64,000 nucleotides of DNA from Cephalotus follicularis (Eukaryota > Streptophyta > Magnoliopsida > Oxalidales > Cephalotaceae). The stretch lies in the NCBI GenBank assembly GCA_001972305.1, contig BDDD01002305.1, forward strand, positions 1-64,000, written 5' to 3'. The notes below the pieces were generated by a model. That model was not told where the DNA came from. It ran no database searches and saw only the letters and a list, made by a program, of their open reading frames with translations. The position numbers and the translations under genes are program-made. The stretch's first letter is position 1, and every line of letters begins with the position of its first letter. Of this stretch, positions 46,190 through 56,596 are shown piece by piece.

Positions 46190-47951
46190 CGAATCTATGT
46201 GTCCCAATGGGTTCACCTCGTACACTGATGAAAACGAGGCATGGAATTTCCTTTTAGATTTGGGTGAGCGAACAAGAGAGTGGGAGTCAGCTCAAGTTTC
46301 CGAGAGAGCGTTGCCAAGTAAAGGGTACGTAATAGAAGGAGCAGTTGCTAAAGAGGCACAATTAGACAGTCTCGTGACTAGATTAGAGTCGTTGCTTAGG
46401 GGTTTCACACAAGTAAATCAAATCGAGCAAAGCACCCCTATGTGTTCTTGGTGTCAGTCCCCAAACCATGTTTTTGAAGAATACCAAATCTATATTGACA
46501 GCCAATATGCTCCTGAAAATTTGTCTGCTATGAACCAATACAACCCGTATAGTAACACTTATAACCTGGGTTGGAGAAATCATCCAAACTTCTCATGGAG
46601 TCAAGGGCAAAACATGCGAAGACATTCAAGCTTTTCGGGGCAGCCTTCTAGCGTTGGTGCCCCGCCTCCACACTTTTCGGGACAACCTTCGAGCTTCCCT
46701 AGCCAGTCTGTATCACAGCAGACATTTCCAAGGTTTTCCCATAATTCAAACACTGTCCGACCATCCTTCCCACCACAAAACCAATACCAAAATCAACAAT
46801 CACCTGGATTGTTGAACCAAAGGGAAGATACGTCTAGGATTTCATTGTTACAAAAGAATATAGAGCTTCTCATGAGCACTATGATGACTAGTCAGCAAAA
46901 CATAGAAAAGCAAATCTCTCAGCTAGCATCTGCGGTGCATACAAGAGAAAAAGGGAAAATGCCTTCCCAACCTGAACCGAATCCTAGGACGAACATGATT
47001 CAGCCCGATCGTATCCAACCGCAATCTAATCCGCAATGCTCATCTTCTTCCGACCCATCCGACCAAGCATTTGCCCTACGGAGTGGAAGTAAGTACCAAC
47101 CAGTGGATCAAACAGAAAATTCGAGCGAGGAGTTGGTTGAGTCTTTTGCGCATGAAAAATCAAAAGAACAGTTGGTTGACTCCTTTGCGCAACCAACAAA
47201 TTTGAATGTACAAGAAGAAGTTAGGGAAGAGAAAGAAAAAGAGGAAAAGGAACAATTAATGGAAATACCCAAGCGTTCATTTGACCCACCAGCTCCCTTT
47301 CCAAAAAGATTGCAAAGCAAGAAAGCCCCAGCAATGGAGAAGATCATCGAAACATTTAAACAAGTTCAAATCAATATCCCATTGCTTGAAGCTATCGAGC
47401 AGGTGCCCTCTTACGCAAAAGTCCTTAAAGACTTATGCACTAAAAGGAGGATCCTTCAAACTCCGAAAAAGGCTTTCTTGGCAGCCAACATTAGTGCACT
47501 GTTTTCGCAACCCACTATGCGAAAGTATAAAGATCCTGGCTGCCTGATAATCTATTGTGTGATTGGTAACACCAAAATCGATCATGCCTTGCTCGATTTA
47601 GGAGCAAGTGTGAATTTATTACCTTCGTCAGTTTTTGAGCAACTAGGTTTAGGAGAGTTGCTCTCGACCACCACGACTTTGCAATTAGCTGATAGGTCGG
47701 TAAAAGTACCAAGAGGAAAAATTGAGGATGTTTTGATAAAGGTTGGTGAGTTTTTCTTTCCTGTAGACTTTGTCGTATTAGATACCCAACCTGTTGTGAA
47801 TATAAAAGAACAAATCCCAGTTATCCTTGGTAGACCATTATTGGCCACAAGTAATACATTGATTAATTGTCGAAATGGTCTCATGAAGTTGAGTTTTGGA
47901 AAGTCGTCGATGGACTTTAACATTTTTCGATTGGGGAAAGCATCAATCTGA
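46190..47951 (+). pseudogene. gag-pro: gag-protease of element N
   Basis: Open for 588 codons, unusually well preserved. It starts inside gag (EAWNFLLDLGERTREWES near 46230) with no genuine start codon. The zinc knuckle has lost its last Cys (CSWCQSPNH, then EEYQ, about 46442). The PYSNTYNLGWRNHPNFSW block is near 46545. A Pro/Ser/Gln-rich linker precedes the conserved MEKIIETFKQVQINIPLLEA (47334). The protease site DLGASVNLLPSSV is near 47596, and the C-lobe ILGRPLLATSNTLINC near 47825. The homologous reading shifts frame at about 47900-47950. Divergent from, but collinear with, the copy at 425-5061. Confidence 0.85.
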
Positions 47952-48732
47952 CTTTGATGATGTCTACGTGATTCGCTCGATTCCTGATACCATTGATTCG
48001 TATTTTAATATCGACTTTGATCGCAATTTTATGAGAGAATTCGAGGTAGAGGACGCTAAGCAAAAGGATAGATTGATGTGGCTAGAAAATGAGGAAGCGT
48101 CAGCATGGTTAGAAAGTAAGCTCAAAGAGCCAACATCGGATAGTGAATGAGATCATCTATCCCATTACACACACAAACTCGCTACGCCTGACCAAACGTA
48201 CTTTGACGTAGATTTTGAGACCAACTTCATGGAATGCTTGAGAGAGTTCGAGGAATTGGAGATCACACAAAAGGAGATTCTGAGTTGGTTGGACGATGGG
48301 GACGTTGATTCGATTTTGGAAGTTCAATGGGATGATCTGTCCCATTTCACACACAAACTTAGCACACCATCCCACCCTTACACCATCCTCGAAAATAACT
48401 TTTTCTTTACTAAAGATCAATTAGGATGGAGGGTGTGCACTCGTATGGACCATGTGTGTAATTGGTTGGTTGGCCGTGATTATTCGTGTTCTCTTCATTG
48501 TTTTTACTGGTGGAAATCCTATTGGGATGATTGTCTTACTGTTGAAAATGTTTCTAACTATTATGTTTCTCTTGGAGAATTTTATTGGTGGCAATGTTAT
48601 TGGGATGATGCTTATATTGATAAAATGGTTTTCTCATATTGTGTGTTTAAGTTTTTTCAGGCAGGTATTCATGATTTTTATTGGTGGACATCCTTTTGGG
48701 ATGAGGCTTATATTATTAAACCTATGCCTTAA
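47896..48732 (+). pseudogene. Post-protease tail of element N with three FYWW modules
   Basis: Frame of 47896, with one TGA at 48148. It contains WLENEEASAWLESKLKEP (about 48080) and DHLSHYTHKLATPD (about 48151), closely matching the first copy (4815-4930), and a second DDLSHFTHKLSTP repeat at about 48331. It then has three modules FYWWKSYWDD (48500), FYWWQCYWDDAYI (48581) and FYWWTSFWDEAYI (48676), spaced about 81 and 96 bp. It ends at TAA 48730-48732. No domain I know matches. Confidence 0.65.
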
Positions 48733-48959
48733 CGTGGTATTTTTGAATTTGCTAAGACAGGTATTGGAGACGCGTTCGAAGTGAAAAGGAAGCAAGCAGT
48801 AAGGAAGCGAGCACTAACGTTTTTCAAATTTAAAGTTGCATTGATTGAAGAGGCCATGGACTTTCATGAGCCTCGTTATTTTGAGCCTACATGATCATAT
48901 TCGGTAAACCCTACCCCTTTGTTCTTTATTTTATTGCATTGTTTCTTATATTTGTGTGA

Positions 48960-49074
48960 TCATGCATGTTGGATAGATTATAACTAGTTTACGTTTCCCT
49001 GCGTTTGACCCGTTACTGCATGATCCGTGCACTTGCGGCTATAAATTTTAAAACATTCTTTTTTACAGTGAACA
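48960..49074 (+). mobile_element. 3' LTR end of element N
   Basis: About 110 bp. GTTTCCCTGCGTTTGACCCG (48991 onward) is a U5-end motif of many plant LTRs; the terminal ACAGTGAACA abuts the GTTAG duplication. The rest of the 3' LTR, including the counterpart of the GTCGACGTC array, is missing. Confidence 0.65.
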
Positions 49075-49514
49075 GTTAGGTATTCCGAAGGTTGGTCTTA
49101 TATTCCATGGATGGTCTGGTGTTCCACCTTTGGGTTGGTAATCAACCTCTGGTCTTGCATTATCCCGTGGTCTGGTATTCCATAGTAGTCTAGTGTGCGT
49201 GGCTCCTCTGCGGGAAGGTGGTGGAATACTGGTGGTGTTCAACATCCTGCTGTTGTGGATGATGCTTGAGAGATGACATGCCGAGCTTGTCGAGCAACCG
49301 AGCAGACCAACTAATGTGTTCCTCTAGTCCGAGGGTAGCCTCGTGTTCTGATGAAACATTGAGCTTGGAGTCCTCTGATTAAGCGAAGCGCATGTACGGC
49401 TGGCCTGGTCTGGTGTGTGAAGTCTGTGAGTGGCTTCCTGTGGTATATGTAGCTGCTCTGACTTTCTCATCCTCTGACTCTATGAAGTCTTGTCTGACTA
49501 TGCGTGGCTGTTCT

Positions 49515-49680
49515 GGCATTTTGGTCTGGCATTATGCAGGGGTTGAGGTCTGGCATTTTGGTCTTGCATTATGTAGCGGTTGAGGTCTGGTATTATGCAG
49601 CGGTTGAGGTCTGGCATTTTGTGGTCTGAAATTTTCTGAGCTTGTAGTCTGGTCTGGCATTTGCTGAGCTTGTGGTCTGA
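49515..49680 (+). repeat. GGTCTGGCATT tandem repeat in LTR G
   Basis: About ten copies of GGTCTGGCATT[A/T]T spaced by GCAGCGGTTGA or TTTT, with decayed relatives from about 49090. The theme matches that of the 27-bp minisatellite on the far side of element N, as expected if both belong to one LTR. Confidence 0.75.
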
Positions 49681-50521
49681 CATGTTGCAGAGCTGGTGAT
49701 CAAAGGGTCTGGAGGCCTCATGTGTTGGTCATGGTAAGAAGCACTCCTTGTAGAAGGGCAGAGGAGAAGGTCTGTGGAGGATGTGTTTCCTCTGACCTTA
49801 GACCAAGATGTTAAGTGATCATGTGTAGAACACGTGGGTGCTCTCCTCGAGTAAGTGATACGGTGCGTGTTGGTGTCTTGGAAGACAGTGTGGAGGAATT
49901 GATTAAACGGTGAGTTGGGGTTCTCCGCTCGTTGAAGTCCTCTGCTCCTTTTCGTAATGCATCCTTGGAGTGGTCCTCGAGTTTTGTTGAGTAGTGGCTT
50001 CTGGTTTGGCATAGCTCCCTTGAATGAATGAAGTCTGGTGCGGCTTCTCTACTGTGTATGGCCTGCATGGCTATCCTTTCATTCTCTGTATTTGCTAAGC
50101 TGTGTAACCCTGTATGCAATGCACTTCATACTAGTGGAACCTCATGGATTATTCAGGAAGTGGACGTAGGCATTTTCTGTGCCGAACCACTATAAAAACG
50201 ATTGTCTCATTCTACTCTTTCCTTTATCGTGTATGCATGAATGTTATGTCTAAGTTGTTGTAGGCCTGGTTCTGGTCCTCTGCCGTGGAGGCAGAGGATA
50301 GGCAAGACCTTGGAGCGTGGCGCTAGTCCGCTGCAGTGGGAAGCCGAGGCGTAGGTGGACGTCCAGTCCTCTGCTCTCGTGATATGCTTGGAAAAAAAAT
50401 ATATATATACAAGGGAAAAGATGAGATAAGGAAGTTTATATGACCAGTTTGTGCCATGGGTTATGGTTAAAGTCATTCCATATTTCTTTAACTGCTCGGG
50501 TTTCGGGAACGGGTCGTTACA

Positions 50522-50830
50522 TTTCGTCCTCGAAATTAAGACAATTTGAAAACAAATGAGAGTAACGCTACCTCATCTCGTCCTCGCATTCCCATATCGC
50601 TTCCTGCGGACAGTGGAACTGCCATTGAACCTTTACCATGGGGATGGTTCGGTTCCTCAATAACTGTGTCTTCCAATCCAGAATCTACACCGGTGACTCC
50701 TTGCAAGATAGATCATCTCGCACAAGAACTAAATCATTGTCCAAGATGTGTGTAGGATCTTGGATGTAGCCTCGCAACATCGAGACATGGAAGACATCAT
50801 GCACACTTATATCAATTCGCAACCAATCGC
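50522..50830 (-). pseudogene. pol: Integrase C-terminus of element D
   Basis: On the minus strand, starting near 50825, it reads [20 protein letters not shown] and then VRDDLSCKESPV, matching the end of pol in element H (26214-26340). The chromodomain-like region follows, and then AATTTCGAGGACGAAA, where LTR G interrupts. Everything upstream in pol is missing, replaced by a C-like LTR piece. Confidence 0.85.
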
Positions 50831-53040
50831 AAAATGGCTCATGCCATTCCATACTCATTGCATTATAACTCATCTGCTTCAAGCAATTCATAATCATACG
50901 ATCCATAACCATATGGTTTATGACTGCACAATCCGCAACCGTACAATCCGTATCCGTATCACTCAGTCTCCAAGAACTCAGCATGACACCTATTATTATT
51001 CCGCAACTCCAAAAAAAAACTCCAATTAGCACTTTATTCAGTTAATTACTTTCAATCTCCCAACAGTAAGGATTCTACACTGGTACATCCAACACAGTTC
51101 CGTTCAATCCAAATGATCATATATATATTATACCCAAAAGTGCTATAAAACTTTAAACAATCATATCATATTAGCGAAATAGTCAATTGAATACATTCTA
51201 ACTCTTATAATCTCTTCAAAATCGGGCATGTAGTATTCATTTATCGGAATATGCCCCCTGAAAATAAAACACAATTTATATCCACACTCTCGAAGGAGGA
51301 ATCAACAATTCACAAATGGGCTCAGCCCTCAATATACCACAATTTAAATCCGAATCATCATTCTAATATCTCAAATGATGAACGCATTAAAATCGTACTT
51401 CTTAGGATTTCCTGAAATTTGGGCATGAGGTATTCGTTTATCGAACTCCATGCCACCTGATAAACCACAGTTTATATGTTTAGGGATTAACCCTCATCTC
51501 ATCACAATCTACATGTTGGGAGCTCGGCTCGCACCAGACTACATCACAACTAAATCAAGTATATCATTTGCATGTGAAGGACAATCCTTTAAAAACCCTC
51601 AAATGATGGGCTTGATCATGTCCAACAATATTGTACGCATGCGAAGGATAATCACGTCAAAACCTCAAAAGATGGGTCTGATCATATCCAATAATATCAT
51701 ACACCGATCCACTTATGCATTGCCACATGCCGACAGGTCCAATACATCAACACATATTTATATTCCAGCACTGCCACAAGCCAGCAGGTCATATAACGTA
51801 CAATAACAAGCCTCAAAATATCATTTCTCTTACTTTATTCATATAATACTAGATAGGCTGGAGAAATGTAATTTCTTACCCTGCGCTCATCCTAACTAAT
51901 CACTGTAGCTGTCATCTGAACCTGAACCTAGCCACTTCATTCCAATGAAAAAGGTCAGCAGCCAACGGCTGTATACAATATACATATGCAATGAATGCGT
52001 GCCAGGGCATAACAGACATATACATATAATGTCAATAATGTGAGATGCGTACACAACATAAGAAATGTAAACAATATCATTTCATATCCCTATAAGTGAT
52101 AACACAATCCGTCATCATCAACTCCACTATATACCATTATCTAGGGCCATTCGTCCCATATCAATCCATGACCGTGCTATATCAATTACATTTCATATCC
52201 GTTTACGGTCCATAGCCGTTTACTGTCACATCCAATTCACAATCTATATTCGTTTAGCACTTTAACATCTAGCGGTTAACTAAATATAGACACTGACCCA
52301 TACCAGTATATATAAGTAGTTATCTGTCTTATCCGTTTATTCACAATCTATTTTGAGCATCCATGCAATGCCCGTCCATTCGATAACAGTTCATTTGATC
52401 ACCATCTGATCAATAAGGACCCATTCGATCACTAACAGCTCAATAACGGTCCATTCGATCGCTAACCGCTCAATAACGGTCCATTCTGTGACAAACCGTT
52501 CAATAACTGTCCATACGATATGATACGATCGATGACGATACACTTGCCATTCGCAATGACCATTCGTATTCTATCTCGATCAACCACTATCTGATACGGA
52601 AACTGTTCAGACAACACTTATGCCTTTTGGCCCATTCGATCGACCATTTAGTCATTACGACTTATTCAGTCGGTCACTTAATAGCTATACCGTTCATAGC
52701 CCTCGTTGTCACTTCATTCAATTTATCTCGTAGGATTTCGGGAGGTCTGTCTTCTTGAGGTCAGCCTTCCAGGTAAGTCTAGACTGCTTGGCAACCTTAG
52801 GCAATAGTTGTAGGCTTAAACATTAGCCTGATCTCAATCGGAATTGAAATCCAAGCAAAATCGGGCAGTTTCACTAAAACAGGGCTATTAGCGTCAGCAC
52901 CATCCTTTAGGCGTCAACGTCATCACTCTAAACGTCAACACTGATTAGTGCACAAAAATGCGGAGGAATCCACATCACGTCATCTAGTCTTATGTGCAAT
53001 CCATAACAGTAAAGATCTTCTGCAGATCTTATAACTAGCT
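50831..53040 (-). mobile_element. C-like LTR fragment with leader, inside element D
   Basis: The reverse complement of 51720-51800 carries CTTGTGGCAGTGCTGG, and that of 51200-51250 carries AATACTACATGCCC, both markers of LTRs C and E. Degenerate GTCAACG units at 52890-52950 correspond to the LTR C cluster. Its leader is fused to D integrase near 50830, and its other end to D gag near 53040. The LTR end and primer-binding site are deleted near 51070-51110. It is probably a C-like element inserted in D, followed by a deletion that removed most of both. Confidence 0.65.
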
Positions 53041-53337
53041 TTCAGCAACAGTCGCATCAGGCTCACCCTTGAAACTAGGAGGGTTTTGCCTCATGAATCC
53101 CTTGAGGACTCTTCCAAAATTGTTTCCATCATGCTGCGCAACATGGTCAGGAAACATGTGCCGTGGTTGTGCCTTTGCGTACAATCGACGCATTTCCTCC
53201 ATATTCGCAACATTCGCAGCCATCCGCTACTGGAAGTAATCTGCTATACGGCTCACAGGGTTCGTTCTGTCATTTACTTCCTCAGGAACATTTCCATTAG
53301 CGGCTTAAGGCCCACCACGACTTCTCCTTCCGTCCAT
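53041..53337 (-). pseudogene. gag: gag N-terminal fragment of element D
   Basis: The ATG at 53335-53337 opens MDGRRSRGG (compare MDRRRTRAR in element H). A TAA follows after ten codons, then the frame encodes MAANVANMEEMRRLYAKAQP and NPPSFKGEPDATVAE, aligning with H gag at 22048-22240. It stops abruptly at about 53040, where the C-like LTR fragment begins. Confidence 0.85.
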
Positions 53338-53460
53338 TTCAAGGAAACAATTCGTTCATTGTCTAAGCATATATGGAATATGCTCGACTACCACTATTGT
53401 AGTATCGATTTACTTGGTTGCAAAGGATAGTATCCCAGCTAAGCATATAAATGGATATAT

Positions 53461-53472
53461 GCTCCGATACCA
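53461..53472 (-). promoter_or_regulatory. Primer-binding site of element D
   Basis: Minus strand TGGTATCGGAGC, one mismatch to the initiator-Met type, four bases from the LTR end. Confidence 0.88.
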
Positions 53473-53476
53473 CTAC

Positions 53477-53977
53477 TGTCACAGCCCATTCTCGTTAACA
53501 ACATTTAAGTGGTGGCAATTTGACATAATTATTCAGCTTATGTAAATACGATAAAATTTAAAACTTCAATACCAATAACATATGTGGAAGCATTTAATAA
53601 TAAGCCGAATAGTCAATACAATCATGCGTCCCATACCACATGATGTGAACATTTAATACAATTTAGCCATTGTCAATTGCCCTCGAATAGAGCGTGATCA
53701 AGGTCAATCAATATCATTAATACATTAGTACATTAATCCGAAATAAAAACATGCCTCAATACATCATTTAACATTTATTCAGGTAAATAAACTCCATCTC
53801 CCCTCTGCTTCGGCCGCGTACGGTCGATATCCATATCACTGCATCAATCTGTAATAGTAGGGGGTTAGCCTTTATCCTCACTCGGCTAATTTATATATGT
53901 AATTCAGGGTCAATGATAATGAATGTCATGTAATGAATGCATTCGTGATGCAGTACATAATATATCACAGTATACAC

Positions 53978-54011
<34 letters not shown>

Positions 54012-56351
54012 CTATGCCAATAGGTGTAACCATGCCAAGTGGCTACAACCATCAAATCATCAATCATGTCTTAAAGGACAAATCAAATCAAATAGAATCG
54101 GTACGAAGAGCGTCGCCATCTCCTGGCCCCGACGTTGTACTCGTACTCAGGCCCCCGACTCTTGGGTCACGAAGCAAGGAAACAAATCAAACTCATGATG
54201 CTCGCACTCTGTGTTCAGCAATCATGGTCACCCGTATTACTTGTACTATGTGTCTAGTAACATTGTATTTGGGCGTCCCTAGCCATCTCCTGGCCCCTAG
54301 GAGAACATCCCGCCACCAGCCATCGGCGACACTCCGTCACCCCAGCCAGTACGGCGTCAATCACAATCAATCAATCATAATCAAATCATTTCCAAGTAAG
54401 TTATAAGTTATAAAATACTGGAAATATTACATTTATTCAAAATGTAATCAATCTTTGAAATCACTTTTCAATCCGTCGAAAACATACATTTATCAAAATA
54501 TATATTTTCGCATAAAATAATGATTTGTATAAAATCATGTACACATTTCTAAAATGAATAAAACACTTTAGAATCATTCATATTTAGTTAACAGTTCATT
54601 CCATATCAAATTGCAATGCAACCATATGCTCAGAATGCAAGGTCAGTCCCTAACAGTCGGATGTCTCTCTTGACAGTCGACTGGTTTCCTTCAACAGTCG
54701 GCTGTCCTGCATCAGCAGTCGGCTGCCCTTTTGGCAGTCGGCTGTCTTCAACAAATCAGTCGGCTGCACTCCCTTGGTAGTCGACTACTCAACCTTTTAC
54801 AGGTATCCTCTATTAAAACACATGAACAGTCGTCTGGCTCCCTTGCACAGTCGGCTGTTTTCAATTATGTAGTCTGCTGTACGCACTAAAAAATCGTCTG
54901 TTATTGCTCAGCAGTCCTCTGCCCTCCGTGATAGTAAACTGGATTTGTGGGCAACACGCAAAAACAGCAGTAAAACACATGTAATTCTCAACCAATCCAT
55001 TCAAAAACCAGGCATTCATCAACAATAACACACGGTCATGCTCATAACACAATCTATTGCATGCATTTCGTCCAAGAATATCCATTATAACTGAACATAA
55101 ACAACCATTATAAATTACCCCTACCTGTTAAAGTAGCAGCAACAACACAGTCGAGCTGCAGGTTCAATCGCCGAACCTTTCCAATTACCGTTGAACCGAA
55201 TCCGGTTCTTTCCAATTGATCCATTCCTCACTGCCAAATCCAATCACCACTCACACACTGCACATACAACACATTTACATCATGCTCAACACATCGAACC
55301 GACATTGCTGTCACCGGGGCGCCGGCCAGATTTTTGACCCACTTACCTAGCTTGTGCAACACCTATAAACGGGTTCCATATTGAACGATCTACACAGAAC
55401 CGTTCAAGACTCGCTGTGAGTCGGCGCCAAACGCCGTGTCACCGGCGACAGTGAGTTATGACTCACTGAGTCGACTCGCCCGGCTTCCACCACTTCGGCC
55501 ACCACTTCGGCCACCACACAATCATCAGATCAACACTCCATTGCCATTGACTCGCCAAGACTCGGCGCCAAACGCACGGTCAAATGCTGCAATGAGTCAA
55601 CTCCACCAATTGATTCCGGCCGAATGGCACCTCAACAGTGGCTGAAATGGACAGAGCGGGCCTTCTAGATGAAAACCCACTCCATCCGCGATGCTAACAG
55701 CATCGGAAAATGGACGGCAGAGGCGCACAGTGGCGGGGAGGAGGAGAAGAAAAAGAAGAGAAACGAGGATAAGGGGAAGAGATTACCTGCGGGTTGAGGG
55801 CTGGGTTGCTCGCTGTCCTCCCCTGGTCCGGCGGTTGGCTCTGCCGTCGTCTCCAGCGCCCTCTCTCCTTCTCTCTCCCGCACTCTCTCCTGCTCTCTCT
55901 CTCTCACTTGTTTGCTTCTTCTTTTGCACGGGTGCATCATGCGCCCGTGTCTTCTTCTTTTTTCTTTTGTTAATTCCTCCCCCTTTCTTTTAATTATTTA
56001 AGCTTTCTGCTTAGCATTTTACCCCAAAATATTAAGGTCTGGGTCCTGATTATTTCGCAAATTTCGATATTACTTAATCCGGCCGCCACGAAAATAATCA
56101 CAATAATAATGCGAACACTGGGCTTTACTGTCGCGCATTAAAAAGAGGCTTTATTAGCCGTCTTGGGCTTACAATTTCGGGTTTTGATGCGCAATGCCTT
56201 GAGCCTTTCCTTATCATTCCACTTTCAAAATTCGACATTTATAAAAGGGAAAACATTATCAAAGTCGGGAATTTAACCAATCTCATTAATTCCATAATAA
56301 TATTACAGTAAAATTGTAATATTACTTTTTGTGAAAATCCCGGGCGTTACA
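53477..56351 (-). mobile_element. 5' LTR of element D
   Basis: Minus strand starts TGTAACGCCCGGG (at 56351) and ends GGGCTGTGACA (at 53477); 2875 bp. It is collinear with 40038-42998, with roughly 90% or higher identity by eye. Flank TCTGG at 56352-56356 is the partner of TATGG at 40033-40037. It holds arrays at 54654-54955 and the TGACTCA dyads near 55455. Confidence 0.92.
54654..54955 (-). repeat. GTCGGC/GTCGAC arrays of the 5' LTR of D
   Basis: Collinear with the array at 41224-41546, with one fewer unit in the first block. More units have lost the CG core (for example CAGTCCTCTG), but the roughly 21-bp register remains readable. Confidence 0.85.
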
Positions 56352-56553
56352 TCTGGGTTCCTTTAGGCGAAAATCTCACAAACAGCGATGTGGTTCTACA
56401 GAACCACCACTAATCATAAAACAGGCATAGAAATGGAAAATATGTATATATAATATACATTCCGAGTCATCCATAAGTACAATACTGGACAACATCATAT
56501 AAATACAAGCATATACATGCGAGACTGTACACATAAGATATTTGGGGCTTACA
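56352..56553 (-). mobile_element. 3' LTR of element F, proximal piece (U3)
   Basis: Minus strand starts TGTAAGCCCCAAA at 56553. It aligns with the last 175 bases of the window (63826-64000), for example CTCACAAACAGCGAT and ATACATGCGAGACTGTAC. It is cut at 56352 by element D and continues at 40037 leftward. Confidence 0.9.
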
Positions 56554-56572
56554 TCCTCCCCTCCTTAGAGAA
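56554..56572 (-). promoter_or_regulatory. Polypurine tract of element F
   Basis: Minus strand CTAAGGAGGGGAGGA directly precedes TGTAAGCCCC. GAGATGAGATTTCT, an inverted motif like that in E, lies just upstream. Confidence 0.9.
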
Positions 56573-56596
56573 ATCTCATCTCGAAATTTTCAAAGA

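Larger units (their letters stand above)
45416..49074 (+). mobile_element. Element N: nested gag-protease-only Athila-type element
   Basis: TGTTTAGCATAAAAATG at the left, ...TTTTACAGTGAACA at the right, flanked by a perfect 5-bp target duplication GTTAG (45411-45415 and 49075-49079). Removing it rejoins GCAGTTG-GTTAG-GTATTCC in LTR G. It carries about 0.77 kb of 5' LTR, gag-protease, a post-protease tail and only about 0.1 kb of 3' LTR end. No reverse transcriptase or integrase is present. It is the youngest insertion of the nest by position. Confidence 0.88.
43024..50521 (+). mobile_element. Solo LTR G, itself interrupted by element N
   Basis: Starts TGTAATACCCAGG, ends GGGTCGTTACA. Flanks are TTTTG (43019-43023) and TTTCG (50522-50526), a 5-bp target duplication with one mismatch. 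Without the nested element it is about 3.8 kb. Orientation is taken from a TATA-like box at 43268 followed by a GAAGAAGAAGG-rich leader. It contains two tandem-repeat regions and no gag or pol. An internal GGGGCGTTACA at 43947-43957 also looks like an LTR end, so an alternative is a small LTR (43024-43957) plus a non-coding body. The restored D sequence favours the larger unit. Confidence 0.75.
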
